IMG/VR virus record: IMGVR_UViG_3300002460_002974
Span: 1 to 53,091 of that record
Reading direction: 5' to 3' (one strand)
DNA length: 53,091 bases
DNA from: a virus
Positions within the stretch are counted from its first letter, which is position 1. Every line of letters starts with the position of its first letter. Below are positions 25,027-32,015 of this stretch, in pieces. A program made the position numbers and the translations under genes. The notes under the pieces were generated by a model, which saw nothing but the letters and a program-made list of their open reading frames with translations, did no database searches and was not told the origin of the DNA.

Positions 25027-25143
25027 CTACCAGATCCAGCCAATTGTGATATGAGAGACGACCCACAGGACGGCTTCGATAGCCACCCATCCGGCGAGCG
25101 CAGAAAGGACAATCACAAGCTCAAGTACGCCTTTAGCGTTCAT
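25027..25143 (-). CDS. Very small membrane protein next to the holin gene
   Basis: 38 residues (MNAKGVLELVIVLSALAGW), one long hydrophobic segment and a Trp-rich end (HITIGWIW). The ATG overlaps the TGA of the holin-like gene, so translation is coupled to it. Possibly an antiholin or second holin, by position only. Confidence 0.55.
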   Translation of the reverse strand: MNAKGVLELVIVLSALAGWVAIEAVLWVVSHITIGWIW

Positions 25144-25529
25144 TTCCACACCACCGCTTTAAGCTCACGGATCATGTCGGGCAGGCTCATGTGCTTACTC
25201 AGCTCGGCATAGACGAACCAGCCGCGAACCATGACCCAGGCCGGGAGGCCGCAGACGAAGATGATGCCGGCCAGCGCAATCACGCCGATGTCATCGTTCG
25301 CGAAGTGCTGCAGCTCGAACCAGCGGATGACGAACGCGCCACCGGCGATGCTCGACACCACCGTGCAGATCATCGCCACAACGAACTCGCGCACGGTCTT
25401 CGGCAGGGTCATGGCCATCACCACAATGGTGACCAGGACAGCAGCACCTGCGCCCAGGACGCCCAGCTTGTACAGCGCGATCCCGCCGAATGCGGTAGAT
25501 GCTGGCTCTGTCATGTCTCTGGCTCTCAT
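25140..25529 (-). CDS. Putative holin
   Basis: 129-residue integral membrane protein with three hydrophobic segments (YKLGVLGAGAAVLVTIVVMAM; FVVAMICTVVSSIAGGAFVI; IGVIALAGIIFVCGLPAWVMV) and a charged C-terminus (LSKHMSLPDMIRELKAVVWK). Size, topology and place at the head of the late operon fit a class I-like holin that forms the membrane hole for the endolysin. ATG at 25529 has AAGG upstream; a second ATG lies five codons later, the sort of dual start seen in holin/antiholin pairs. The endolysin itself is at the other end of the operon. Confidence 0.65.
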   Translation of the reverse strand: MRARDMTEPASTAFGGIALYKLGVLGAGAAVLVTIVVMAMTLPKTVREFVVAMICTVVSSIAGGAFVIRWFELQHFANDDIGVIALAGIIFVCGLPAWVMVRGWFVYAELSKHMSLPDMIRELKAVVWK

Positions 25530-25625
25530 AGGCGTGACCTTGGCCTTCGCCGGCCGGGCTTGCGTTTGTTTGGCGGCACCGATTTGAGCATGCCTATCGA
25601 ACCGGCAGAGGCGTGGTGCCTTGCT

Positions 25626-25701
25626 TGGTGCCACTCCAAGGATTCGAACCTTGTGTCGTTCGCTTACGAGGCGACTGCATCACCATCAATGCTTGAGTGG
25701 C
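25626..25701 (-). tRNA. tRNA-Thr (CGT)
   Basis: 76 nt including encoded CCA. Perfect 7-bp acceptor stem GCCACTC/GAGTGGC, D arm GCAT/ATGC, anticodon loop CTCGTAA giving anticodon CGT, T arm CAAGG-TTCGAAT-CCTTG. Oddities are A instead of T at position 8 and a G-A pair at the top of the anticodon stem, so it is phage-like and might be weakly functional. It lies five bases after the tRNA-Asn. Confidence 0.82.
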
Positions 25702-25706
25702 GTAAT

Positions 25707-25781
25707 TGGCTGGCAAACTTGGGATCGAACCAAGGACCGCCCGGTTAACAGCCGGGTGCTCTACCGCTGAGCTACATGCCA
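25707..25781 (-). tRNA. tRNA-Asn (GTT)
   Basis: 75 nt including encoded CCA. D arm GCTC-AGCGGTA-GAGC, anticodon stem CCCGG/CCGGG with loop CTGTTAA (anticodon GTT), T arm CTTGG-TTCGATC-CCAAG. The acceptor stem TGGCATG/TTTGCCA has one T-T mismatch. It is transcribed within the late operon, just after a terminator. Confidence 0.9.
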
Positions 25782-25787
25782 AGGAAT

Positions 25788-25811
25788 AAAAAGGCCGGGT
25801 GTGACGCCGGC
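25788..25811 (-). terminator. Intrinsic terminator just before the tRNA genes
   Basis: GCCGG stem of 5 bp, 8-base loop, then CTTTTTA on the minus strand. Passage to the tRNAs and all head genes from the late promoter would need read-through. Confidence 0.65.
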
Positions 25812-25832
25812 AAGGCGCTGGGGAGCAGCGGA

Positions 25833-26042
25833 TCAGATAGTCGCGTTGTTCTGCACCAGGCAGCGCTGGTAGTGCCAATCGGCCTGATCTGGCGGCAGCA
25901 TGAAGGACAGCTGCGCGATGATCGCGGCGCACTGCTCCATCACCTGGCGGACGTGGTCGGCCTGAGCGGTGTTGAATTGGCGCAGTGGAGGATTGGCGCA
26001 GCCGCACAGAAGGATCGCCGCAAGAACCAGTGTCTTGTGCAT
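25833..26042 (-). CDS. Small lipoprotein at the start of the late operon
   Basis: 69 residues (MHKTLVLAAILLCGCANPP). A signal peptide ends in the lipobox LLCGC, so the mature protein would start at the lipidated Cys (residue 15) and be anchored in an envelope membrane. ATG at 26042 has a strong GGAGGT. The mature part has QADHVRQVMEQCAAIIAQL. It is the first gene after the late promoter. It could be a second o-spanin-like or envelope factor, but nothing more specific is visible. Confidence 0.7.
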   Translation of the reverse strand: MHKTLVLAAILLCGCANPPLRQFNTAQADHVRQVMEQCAAIIAQLSFMLPPDQADWHYQRCLVQNNATI

Positions 26043-26076
26043 GGCGACCTCCTGCCGTTTGGCTGGAGCAGAAACG

Positions 26077-26104
26077 AAAAACCCCAGCGCAACGGCCGGG
26101 GTTT
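26077..26104 (-). terminator. Leader terminator downstream of the late promoter (tR'-like)
   Basis: AAACCCC/GGGGTTT, 7 bp, with extra partial pairing inside the loop, followed by TTTTTCG on the minus strand. It lies about 45 bases after the predicted late transcription start, like lambda tR' after pR'. Confidence 0.8.
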
Positions 26105-26108
26105 CTGG

Positions 26109-26135
26109 GTGGCTTTGCCTTGGGGGCAGAGCCAC
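26109..26135 (-). other. Leader hairpin of the late operon
   Basis: GTGGCT-x-TGCC pairing with GGCA-x-AGCCAC, a 10-bp stem with one mismatch, directly between the late promoter and the leader terminator. Could be part of a Q-type antitermination site; inferred from position. Confidence 0.55.
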
Positions 26136-26147
26136 AAACTAGAATCC

Positions 26148-26176
26148 AGTATCAACTAGCCGAACGGGAATGTAAA
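26148..26176 (-). promoter_or_regulatory. Candidate late promoter (pR'-like)
   Basis: On the minus strand TTTACA, 17-base spacer, GATACT: five of six and four of six matches to the sigma-70 boxes. It lies upstream of the lipoprotein and the whole late operon and just after the end of the Q-position gene. Confidence 0.6.
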
Positions 26177-26203
26177 GCGTGTGTTTACGACATTTTTATG
26201 CCG

Positions 26204-26803
26204 TTATGCTGCATGCGCTTCATCCTTCATCTGGTTGACCACAACGGCCACAGGGCCCAGAGCCATCCTGTCTATGTCGTTGCACACGTCAAAGCATATC
26301 TGCACGAACGGCTGCCATTCACGCGCCCAGTTTTCCGACACCAGGTGCACCCCGTAAACGTCCAGCAGCGCGGCACGGAAACCCTCCGGCGACGACAGCG
26401 GGTCAGGTGCCGACGATTGGCCGCCCTGGTGCATGCGGCGGTACCGGTAAAGAACGCCCCGGGCGACATACTCAGCGCGCTCGGCCTTCTTGGCAGTCAT
26501 CCGGGCGATACGCGACATAGCCCCGGCGAATACCAGAGCCTCTGCCGACTCGCGGTGATCGTTGTTCGCCAGCGGGTTGTACATCCAGTGACCGAAGGCG
26601 CGCACATCGCTGCGCAGGGTGTCGATTGCCTGTTGGATGTAGCCTGCCAGGGCCTGGTGCGCGGCGTGGTTCGCGTTGATCCGCTTGGCGGTCTTCTGGA
26701 CCGAGCACTCGAGCTGGGCCAGTTCCAGGGAGTGCGCCATGGTCGAATCCCACGGCATGTAGAAAGCATCGTGCCACCCGCTGCGTGCGCTGTTCAGTAT
26801 CAT
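26204..26803 (-). CDS. Last gene of the early right operon, Q-position protein of unknown family
   Basis: 199 residues (MILNSARSGWHDAFYMPWDS). Mostly helical and basic in the middle (RIARMTAKKAERAEYVARGVLYRYRRMHQGGQSS), with a C-terminal half containing LLDVYGVHLVSENWAREWQPF. No family is recognised. Its ATG overlaps the TGA of the metallophosphoesterase gene. It is immediately upstream of the late promoter and leader terminators, the place of lambda Q, so it is the best candidate for the late antiterminator; that is inference from position and basic composition only. Confidence 0.7.
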   Translation of the reverse strand: MILNSARSGWHDAFYMPWDSTMAHSLELAQLECSVQKTAKRINANHAAHQALAGYIQQAIDTLRSDVRAFGHWMYNPLANNDHRESAEALVFAGAMSRIARMTAKKAERAEYVARGVLYRYRRMHQGGQSSAPDPLSSPEGFRAALLDVYGVHLVSENWAREWQPFVQICFDVCNDIDRMALGPVAVVVNQMKDEAHAA

Positions 26804-27939
26804 GCTGCATCCCCCTTGAGCATGTCCGGGCTCACCGTATGGCGGGCCACTTCGCCGAATTCGCTGTGCATGACGATGCACTTCATGTTCTGCCGCGCAC
26901 GGTAGCCGCCGAATGCTGCATAGGCATCCTTCGCGGTCAGGGTGTTGAAGCTCTCGACGGTGACGCCGGCGTATTCCTTGACGCTCTGGTGATGGACGTG
27001 GCCCAGGTACCAGTAGCGGAACTCGGTTCGGCCCCATGCCTTGGCCTGGTCTGCCGCCATGACGCCGGGCAGACGCTCGATCTTGCAGGTATGGCCGTGG
27101 TGGGTACCGATCAGCACCTTGCCGTGCTCGATGTAGTGAAATGCCGCCGGTGCCTTGTCGATCAGGACGCGGGGCTCGTTCTCGTAGGTGTGGCGCAGGG
27201 CCACGCTCATCCAGAGCGCCCCGGTGTCGTCGTGATTGCCCACCACATTGATCACACGGACGGTCTTGTGCTTGCGCAGCGCCGAGGTGATGCACTGCCT
27301 CATGACCATCATGCCTACGTCGATCATCTTGGCGTAGCGGCCATCCAGATCCATGACGTGGCCCGAGCGGCTGGTCATGCCTTCCATGTTGTCTGCGTGC
27401 AGCCAGTCGCCAAGGTTGATGATCACCGCCTGCTCTGCCGGTGGGGCCAGGTCTACCAGGGCCGCCATCGCGCCACACTGCACGCGCACGGCCTCGGTCA
27501 TGTCCCAGCTGTCGCCCTGCGTTTCCTCGCCCCAAGCCCTCATTCCAATGTGGGCATCACCGATGGGGTAGATGGCCATCAGGTGCGCCAGGGTGATCAG
27601 CGGCCCGGAAACCGATTCGACCTGCGGCAGTTCGGCGGCCATTGCCTCGGCCGCGGCGATGAACAGCTCGCGCTGGCGCTCATGATCGATGTTGGTCTTC
27701 ACCCACTGGAGCTTCTGCTTGCCGTCGTCGCCGTACAGGGTGGAAGTACCCTTGAGGTGGAAGCCATCAGGGACAACCTTGGTCATGTCGTGTTCAGGAC
27801 TCCACCCCTGGCGCGCAAACCGGGCCTTATGGGCGTACAGGTTCCGCTCATGCAGGCCGAGCAGCTTGGCGGCCTGGGCAACCGTTCGACCGGTCAGCGC
27901 TTCCTTCATCTGCTCATCCGAGTGCTTGCGGGCTGTCAT
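26800..27939 (-). CDS. Metallophosphoesterase with N-terminal helix-turn-helix
   Basis: 379 residues. Residues about 15-45 (TVAQAAKLLGLHERNLYAHKARF) look like a helix-turn-helix. The rest is a calcineurin-like two-metal phosphoesterase: GDAHIG (127-132), GDWLHADN (177-184), GNHDD (234-238), GTHHGH and GHVHHQ. Mre11-like nucleases share this layout. It sits in the replication operon between a dNTP diphosphohydrolase and the Q-position gene, overlapping both. Nuclease or phosphatase activity on DNA is likely but the substrate is unknown. Confidence 0.88.
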   Translation of the reverse strand: MTARKHSDEQMKEALTGRTVAQAAKLLGLHERNLYAHKARFARQGWSPEHDMTKVVPDGFHLKGTSTLYGDDGKQKLQWVKTNIDHERQRELFIAAAEAMAAELPQVESVSGPLITLAHLMAIYPIGDAHIGMRAWGEETQGDSWDMTEAVRVQCGAMAALVDLAPPAEQAVIINLGDWLHADNMEGMTSRSGHVMDLDGRYAKMIDVGMMVMRQCITSALRKHKTVRVINVVGNHDDTGALWMSVALRHTYENEPRVLIDKAPAAFHYIEHGKVLIGTHHGHTCKIERLPGVMAADQAKAWGRTEFRYWYLGHVHHQSVKEYAGVTVESFNTLTAKDAYAAFGGYRARQNMKCIVMHSEFGEVARHTVSPDMLKGDAA

Positions 27940-28382
27940 TGGGCTTGCTCCTGTGCGGCATCGGCGATGGTGTAATGCTTGGGTGACTTTCCGGCGTGAA
28001 TGTCCAGCAGGCGTGACATATGAGGCTCCATAAGCGCCCTCGCCTCGCGCCACCCCGCCCCATTGAAGTTCCGGTCATCCACCAGCTTCCCGGTGACCTT
28101 GGCGTCCACCAGAATCGCCAGACAGGCCAGCGCGCCGGCCAGGTTGTGCACGCCGTCTTCGGGATCTACTTCATTGCCTTCAAACCAGTCAGTCAGGTGG
28201 CGCATTGCAGCGTCCACGTAGATCGATGGCCGCACACCCGCATGCCGCCAGTTCGACCGGCCGTACTTGAGCATGCCGTTGGCCAGGCCGATGCAGCCGA
28301 ATGCCGTGGCGGACATTGGCCAGAGGTGCAGCGGAAGTTTCAGGCTGCCCAGCTGGTCCTTCGGGTTGGTTTCCTTGCTCAT
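27936..28382 (-). CDS. dATP/dGTP diphosphohydrolase-like protein (DUF5664)
   Basis: 148 residues. It begins NPKDQLGSLKLPLHLWPMSATAF, followed by GMLKYGRSNWR and DAAMRHLTDWFEGNEVDPEDGVHNLAGALACLAIL, the all-alpha MazG/DUF5664 pattern with E and D residues for Mg binding. Relatives hydrolyse dATP or dGTP to the monophosphate and shape the nucleotide pool during phage replication. Overlaps both neighbours by ATGA. Confidence 0.8.
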   Translation of the reverse strand: MSKETNPKDQLGSLKLPLHLWPMSATAFGCIGLANGMLKYGRSNWRHAGVRPSIYVDAAMRHLTDWFEGNEVDPEDGVHNLAGALACLAILVDAKVTGKLVDDRNFNGAGWREARALMEPHMSRLLDIHAGKSPKHYTIADAAQEQAQ

Positions 28383-28600
28383 GCAGGCTCATCCCCATCA
28401 AAGATCATGGCCAGCGGCCCCATGCGAGCCTCTGCGTCTACTTCGGCGAACGCATCCGAGATGAAAATCTGCATCAGGCCGAGGTCGGTGTATTTTGCCA
28501 ACACCTGGCGCAGCTCTTCCTGCATGGCTTCGTGCATGTTCAGCTGCTGGCCGAGACGGTCGACCTTGGTGCCTATTGGGGTGACTTTGCTGTCGCTCAT
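28379..28600 (-). CDS. Small hypothetical helical protein
   Basis: 73 residues (MSDSKVTPIGTKVDRLGQQL). Predicted helices LNMHEAMQEELRQVLAKYTDLGLMQIFISDAFAEV; acidic end. It overlaps the dNTP diphosphohydrolase gene by four bases. Function unknown. Confidence 0.6.
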   Translation of the reverse strand: MSDSKVTPIGTKVDRLGQQLNMHEAMQEELRQVLAKYTDLGLMQIFISDAFAEVDAEARMGPLAMIFDGDEPA

Positions 28601-28611
28601 GGCCTGGCCCT

Positions 28612-29337
28612 CTAGCGGTTGAATTTCCGGTCGCGCTCCATGCGGCGCAGGCATTCCTCTGGCGCTTCGCCTGGCAGTAGGTCGTAGCCACAACCCATAG
28701 TGCCGCCCTTCCAGGATCCAGTTCCCTCGCCCACCTCACCGCTGAACTCAACCCAGATAGAGCGCGTGACGCGGGCGAACAGAGGGCACCACTTCAACCA
28801 GCGTCGGCGACTTTCCCATTCCTCAACACGAATGACGGCCCGGCGCTCCTGCACCTCTCCAGAGCTCAGAACGTAGGTGTATGGCAGGTCTTTCTTCCAG
28901 AGATCGAGCGCCTTCTGCTCTTCCCAGCTGAGCCGGCCTCCCTTCCTGAAGAACTCATGCGACCACGACTCATCGGCCAGCAGCTGGCTCTTGCGGTGAA
29001 CACTCCATGACCAGGGCAGGTCAATGATCTTGGTCTTATCGCGCCAGTTGAGGTGGATCGCATGGCCGTCTACGAGAGAAAACCCCCAACGGTCGCCCAT
29101 GCAGTCCCGCGCCTCACCCATCCAGCGCTCGAAGAAGCGCAGGCGGATGTAAAAAACGGGCCAGCCCAAGCAGAAATTGAGCAGGAACCGGCGATCATTC
29201 AGCACAAAGCCGAATGCGAGTCCAGGGCGACCTGCAACCTCGCCCCAGCTAGCGCGCGCAGACCAATAGCTCTTCCGACCCTTGTTGCTTGGCTCGTAAC
29301 TCCAGATGCCCATAAACCGCATAATCGATTCTTTCAC
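28612..29337 (-). CDS. Hypothetical protein with hydrophobic N-terminal segment
   Basis: 241 residues, GTG start (MKESIMRFMGIWSYEPSNKGRKSYWSARASW). Residues about 47-65 (FLLNFCLGWPVFYIRLRFF) are hydrophobic and may associate with the membrane. The rest is Trp- and Arg-rich without known motif. The start overlaps the stop of a 24-codon frame. Function unknown. Confidence 0.6.
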   Translation of the reverse strand: MKESIMRFMGIWSYEPSNKGRKSYWSARASWGEVAGRPGLAFGFVLNDRRFLLNFCLGWPVFYIRLRFFERWMGEARDCMGDRWGFSLVDGHAIHLNWRDKTKIIDLPWSWSVHRKSQLLADESWSHEFFRKGGRLSWEEQKALDLWKKDLPYTYVLSSGEVQERRAVIRVEEWESRRRWLKWCPLFARVTRSIWVEFSGEVGEGTGSWKGGTMGCGYDLLPGEAPEECLRRMERDRKFNR

Positions 29338-29408
29338 GCTGACTTCCTCTTCATCTGGCGCACCAGGGCGCGGTAATGGGCCTTGATGCCCTGCAGGTCT
29401 TCGGTCAT
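29334..29408 (-). CDS. Tiny coupled reading frame
   Basis: 24 codons (MTEDLQGIKAHYRALVRQMK and four more), basic helix. Its TGA overlaps the GTG of the next gene, suggesting translational coupling. It may be a real micropeptide or a leader that drives the following gene. Confidence 0.35.
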   Translation of the reverse strand: MTEDLQGIKAHYRALVRQMKRKSA

Positions 29409-29412
29409 CGTC

Positions 29413-30045
29413 CTAAGCCCTTGTGTGCGGCAGTTCATTGGCGACCAAGTAATCGTTTCTTGCCTTTACGGCGTCTTCGATCTTTTTGAAGCGCCCCAGG
29501 TGGATCTGCTTCTTCTTCCACTGAACCTTTGCCGCCCACTTTCCTTTGCTCCAAGAAACCCCTACGTGGCCGCTTGTGTTCTTGTCTGTCAGCTTCCTGT
29601 TTGCTGCCTGCACGTTGTAATCGGCATATCGGCAATTTCCAGGCTCATAGCCTTTGCTCGATTCAATGCGATCAAGCGTTAACTGATCGGTGTATCCGTT
29701 CGCGAGAGACCACTCCATGAATGGCTCAAAGCTCATCCATTCCTCGCAGAGCGTTACCCCGGCGTACTTCTCAACCTCGGGACCTCTCGGGCTAAGGCAT
29801 CGGCGCTTCATGTTTGCCCAGGTGACGTGGAGCCTGCTGTTTGCGTTGTTAAGCCCATGAGTCGAACGCTTCTTGCCTGCGCGCTTGTTCACGCACGGAG
29901 TGCAGAATCCCGTCATGACAGTCAGTCTTTCCATGCGCGACTCAAATTCAGCAGAGCAGTCGGGGCAGCGAAACAGCCCCATCGATCTTTTGTAGCCACT
30001 CACCTCAGCAACAAATTCTCGAATCAGATTCACATTGCTATCCAT
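29413..30045 (-). CDS. HNH/AP2-type homing endonuclease
   Basis: 210 residues. A zinc-like N-terminus (FRCPDCSAEF...FCTPCVNKR), then an HNH-type core (TWANMKRRCLSPRG; LTLDRIESSKGYEPGNCRYADYNVQAANRK) and an AP2 DNA-binding domain (GHVGVSWSKGKWAAKVQWKKKQIHLGRFKKIEDAVKAR). This layout is that of free-standing phage homing endonucleases. Its DNA is visibly more A+T-rich than neighbouring genes. It lies right after ninG, whose last codons it overlaps by 16 bases, suggesting insertion at the ninG 3' end. Confidence 0.88.
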   Translation of the reverse strand: MDSNVNLIREFVAEVSGYKRSMGLFRCPDCSAEFESRMERLTVMTGFCTPCVNKRAGKKRSTHGLNNANSRLHVTWANMKRRCLSPRGPEVEKYAGVTLCEEWMSFEPFMEWSLANGYTDQLTLDRIESSKGYEPGNCRYADYNVQAANRKLTDKNTSGHVGVSWSKGKWAAKVQWKKKQIHLGRFKKIEDAVKARNDYLVANELPHTRA

Positions 30046-30641
30046 GAATGGGCCTCCCCTGCTCGCCGCTGAAGACGATTGGCTTTTTTGGTGAAAATGG
30101 CCTTGAGCCTTTTCAAGTACGCAATGTCATGGCCTGCCCGCCCCTGACAGGACTCAAGCCACTCGACTCGCGCCTGGCCGATCCTTTCAATCAGTCGAGG
30201 CCGGTAGCCAGCGATGTTTCCGCTTAGGTGGTTGTTACAAACAGAGCAGGCCTTATGCATGTTCAGCAGGTTGAAGCGCAGGTGCGGGGCCGCGCCAACA
30301 CTACGGAAATGCGAGCAGTGCCACTGGCCAGCCCAGCTGGCAGGTTTATCGCAGCTGACGCAGCCAAGTCCGGAATCGCGCAGGCGGACATAGCGGTTGA
30401 TTGCCACCTGTGCTTCCTTGGCGTAATCGCCGCGAGACTTGACCCGCTCCTTGGCCGCGCGAATCTGCTTGCGCTCCACCTGATCAATTGCCTTGCGGGC
30501 CTTGTCCTTGTTCACGTCCTTGATGGCTAGGCCGCACTTGGGGCTGCATACGGCTTGGCCCAAGCGTTGCGGGGTGAATTTGGCGGCGCAGGCTGGGTTG
30601 CGGCAGGTCTTCGGGCGTGGGGGCTTGGTTGGGAGGCTCAT
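30030..30641 (-). CDS. ninG: NinG/Rap-like recombination protein
   Basis: 203 residues. N-terminal zinc part (KTCRNPACAAKF...VCSPKCG), basic helices (KQIRAAKERVKSRGDYAKEAQVAINRYVRLRD), then GCVSCDKPASWAGQWHCSHFRSVGAAPHLRFNLLNMHKACSVCNNHLSGN, the His/Asn/Cys-rich HNH-like core of NinG. NinG (Rap) is a Holliday-junction endonuclease helping lambda recombination. ATG at 30641 overlaps the previous gene's stop. It belongs to the nin-like block. Confidence 0.92.
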   Translation of the reverse strand: MSLPTKPPRPKTCRNPACAAKFTPQRLGQAVCSPKCGLAIKDVNKDKARKAIDQVERKQIRAAKERVKSRGDYAKEAQVAINRYVRLRDSGLGCVSCDKPASWAGQWHCSHFRSVGAAPHLRFNLLNMHKACSVCNNHLSGNIAGYRPRLIERIGQARVEWLESCQGRAGHDIAYLKRLKAIFTKKANRLQRRAGEAHSWIAM

Positions 30642-30805
30642 GCACCGTCTCCCCAAAGGAAGCAGCAGACGCCAATGGCATCAGCAAGCGCCACGATTGC
30701 CCACCACTCGGGATTCTTCGGGGTGAAGCCAATGACGCCAAGTACGAAGATCAGCGCGAGAGTGAGAATGCAGGCAAGCATGAAAAACGCCGTGTTGTTT
30801 CTCAT
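30638..30805 (-). CDS. Small two-segment membrane protein
   Basis: 55 residues (MRNNTAFFMLACILTLALIF) with two hydrophobic segments and a short polar turn (FTPKNPEWW). ATGA overlaps join it to the phosphatase gene upstream and ninG downstream. No family recognised. Confidence 0.65.
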   Translation of the reverse strand: MRNNTAFFMLACILTLALIFVLGVIGFTPKNPEWWAIVALADAIGVCCFLWGDGA

Positions 30806-31542
30806 GCGGCCTCCCAGTCGATCTTGGCCGGCATCGGCGGGATGGTTTCGAGCGTGTTCAGGTTCAGCAGGGTGAAGTAGCCACCCTTCCCCGGCATCCA
30901 GCCGGCGGTGTCGATGTGGTGCACGTTGCCCAGCACGACCGGGTGCTTGAGCGGCGTGTGGCCACAGACCAATGCGCGCAGACCCTCAACATGGTCTTCG
31001 TCGTTCTGCTCGATCCGGCTGCGCGACCACATGAGCGTGTTCTTCACCAGTTTCAGGCGCTTGGCTGACTCAGGATTGCCCAGTTCGTCGATCAGCTGCG
31101 CCCAGCTCGGGAAAGGGCAATCGGCGTGCACAATGCCAACCAGGCCGCCGGCCGTCTCGACTTCAATGGCCACGGGCAGATCACGGAACTGCGCCGCGAA
31201 CTCGCGCTGCTCATCCCAGTTCAGACCGGCAAACCAGGTGCCGCCGTTGTAGATCCAGTTGTCCACGTCGCAGGTGTCGAAGCGGCACACGTAGTCGTCG
31301 TGGTTGCCGCGCACCGGGTGAAACCAGGGCTTTGCCAACCAGTTGAGCACCTGGCGGCACTCCGGCCCACGGTCGACCAAATCGCCGACGGAGAACAGGC
31401 GGTCAATCTCTGGATCAAACTCGACCCTATCCAGCGCCTCCTGCAATAGCGTGAAGTGCCCGTGAATGTCGCCGACAGCGAAGTCTCGGCCCTTATCGTT
31501 TGGCGGGTAGCGGTGAACAAGGGTGTGCATTGGCTCGATCAT
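30802..31542 (-). CDS. ninI: NinI-like serine/threonine phosphatase
   Basis: 246 residues, related to lambda protein phosphatase. Metal-binding motifs are GDIHGHF (24-30), GDLVDRGPE (about 53-61), RGNHDD (about 77-82) and CGHTPLKHP near residue 215. Two metal ions are expected in the site. ATG at 31542 overlaps the ninB stop; a second ATG is four codons later. In lambda this gene also lies in the nin region, but its role in infection is unknown. Confidence 0.9.
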   Translation of the reverse strand: MIEPMHTLVHRYPPNDKGRDFAVGDIHGHFTLLQEALDRVEFDPEIDRLFSVGDLVDRGPECRQVLNWLAKPWFHPVRGNHDDYVCRFDTCDVDNWIYNGGTWFAGLNWDEQREFAAQFRDLPVAIEVETAGGLVGIVHADCPFPSWAQLIDELGNPESAKRLKLVKNTLMWSRSRIEQNDEDHVEGLRALVCGHTPLKHPVVLGNVHHIDTAGWMPGKGGYFTLLNLNTLETIPPMPAKIDWEAA

Positions 31543-32015
31543 GCGGCCTCCTGACTCAGCAAATCATCAAAGACCACACCCTTGGCGCTGAACTCGGCCA
31601 CGATCTGATCGGTGTATGCGATGCCCTGCGCGCGATTGAACAGGCGGGTGACTGGGAAACCATCAGGGCCGAACAGCGCGCAAGGCCCCATCAGCTCCAG
31701 CTTGGTTTCGTAGGTCAGCAGCAGGAATGACACGTTCCAGGCGTGGCGGAAGTCCTCGCACGCCTTGCGCATGATCGGCACGCCGAAGTGCAGCTTGCAG
31801 TAGCGGCGGGCATCCTCTACGTCGCCGATCTGCGTCATCTGGGCGATACGCTGGTACATGGCGAACCAGAGGGCGTTCTGGTCGAGGGTGCGGTCCTTGC
31901 CTGGGCGATAGCTCACCACGACGAACTTATGCTCACGGAAGGCAGCGGTCAGCTTGGTGATCGCCTCCGACAGCCTGGCCGCGCTGTTCACGCTGACTTT
32001 TTCGCAGCTAGCCAT
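31539..32015 (-). CDS. ninB: NinB-like recombination protein
   Basis: 158 residues. The segment VVSYRPGKDRTLDQNALWFAMYQRIAQMTQIGDVEDARRYCKLHFGVPI is the NinB signature (R-x-L-x-Q-N-x-L-W, Y-C-K-x-x-F-G). In lambda NinB (Orf) binds single-stranded DNA and SSB and replaces RecFOR functions. Here it lies upstream of the phosphatase and ninG genes. Confidence 0.9.
   Translation of the reverse strand: MASCEKVSVNSAARLSEAITKLTAAFREHKFVVVSYRPGKDRTLDQNALWFAMYQRIAQMTQIGDVEDARRYCKLHFGVPIMRKACEDFRHAWNVSFLLLTYETKLELMGPCALFGPDGFPVTRLFNRAQGIAYTDQIVAEFSAKGVVFDDLLSQEAA

Noticed and set aside
25626-25781. tRNA genes as the attachment site
   Set aside because: They lie in the middle of the late operon, 26 kb from the integrase and host junction, and are transcribed with phage genes.
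26804-27535. Upstream extension of the Q-position gene to a 443-codon frame
   Set aside because: The extra part is an Arg/Gly-rich shadow of the metallophosphoesterase; ATG at 26803 overlapping its stop is the natural start.
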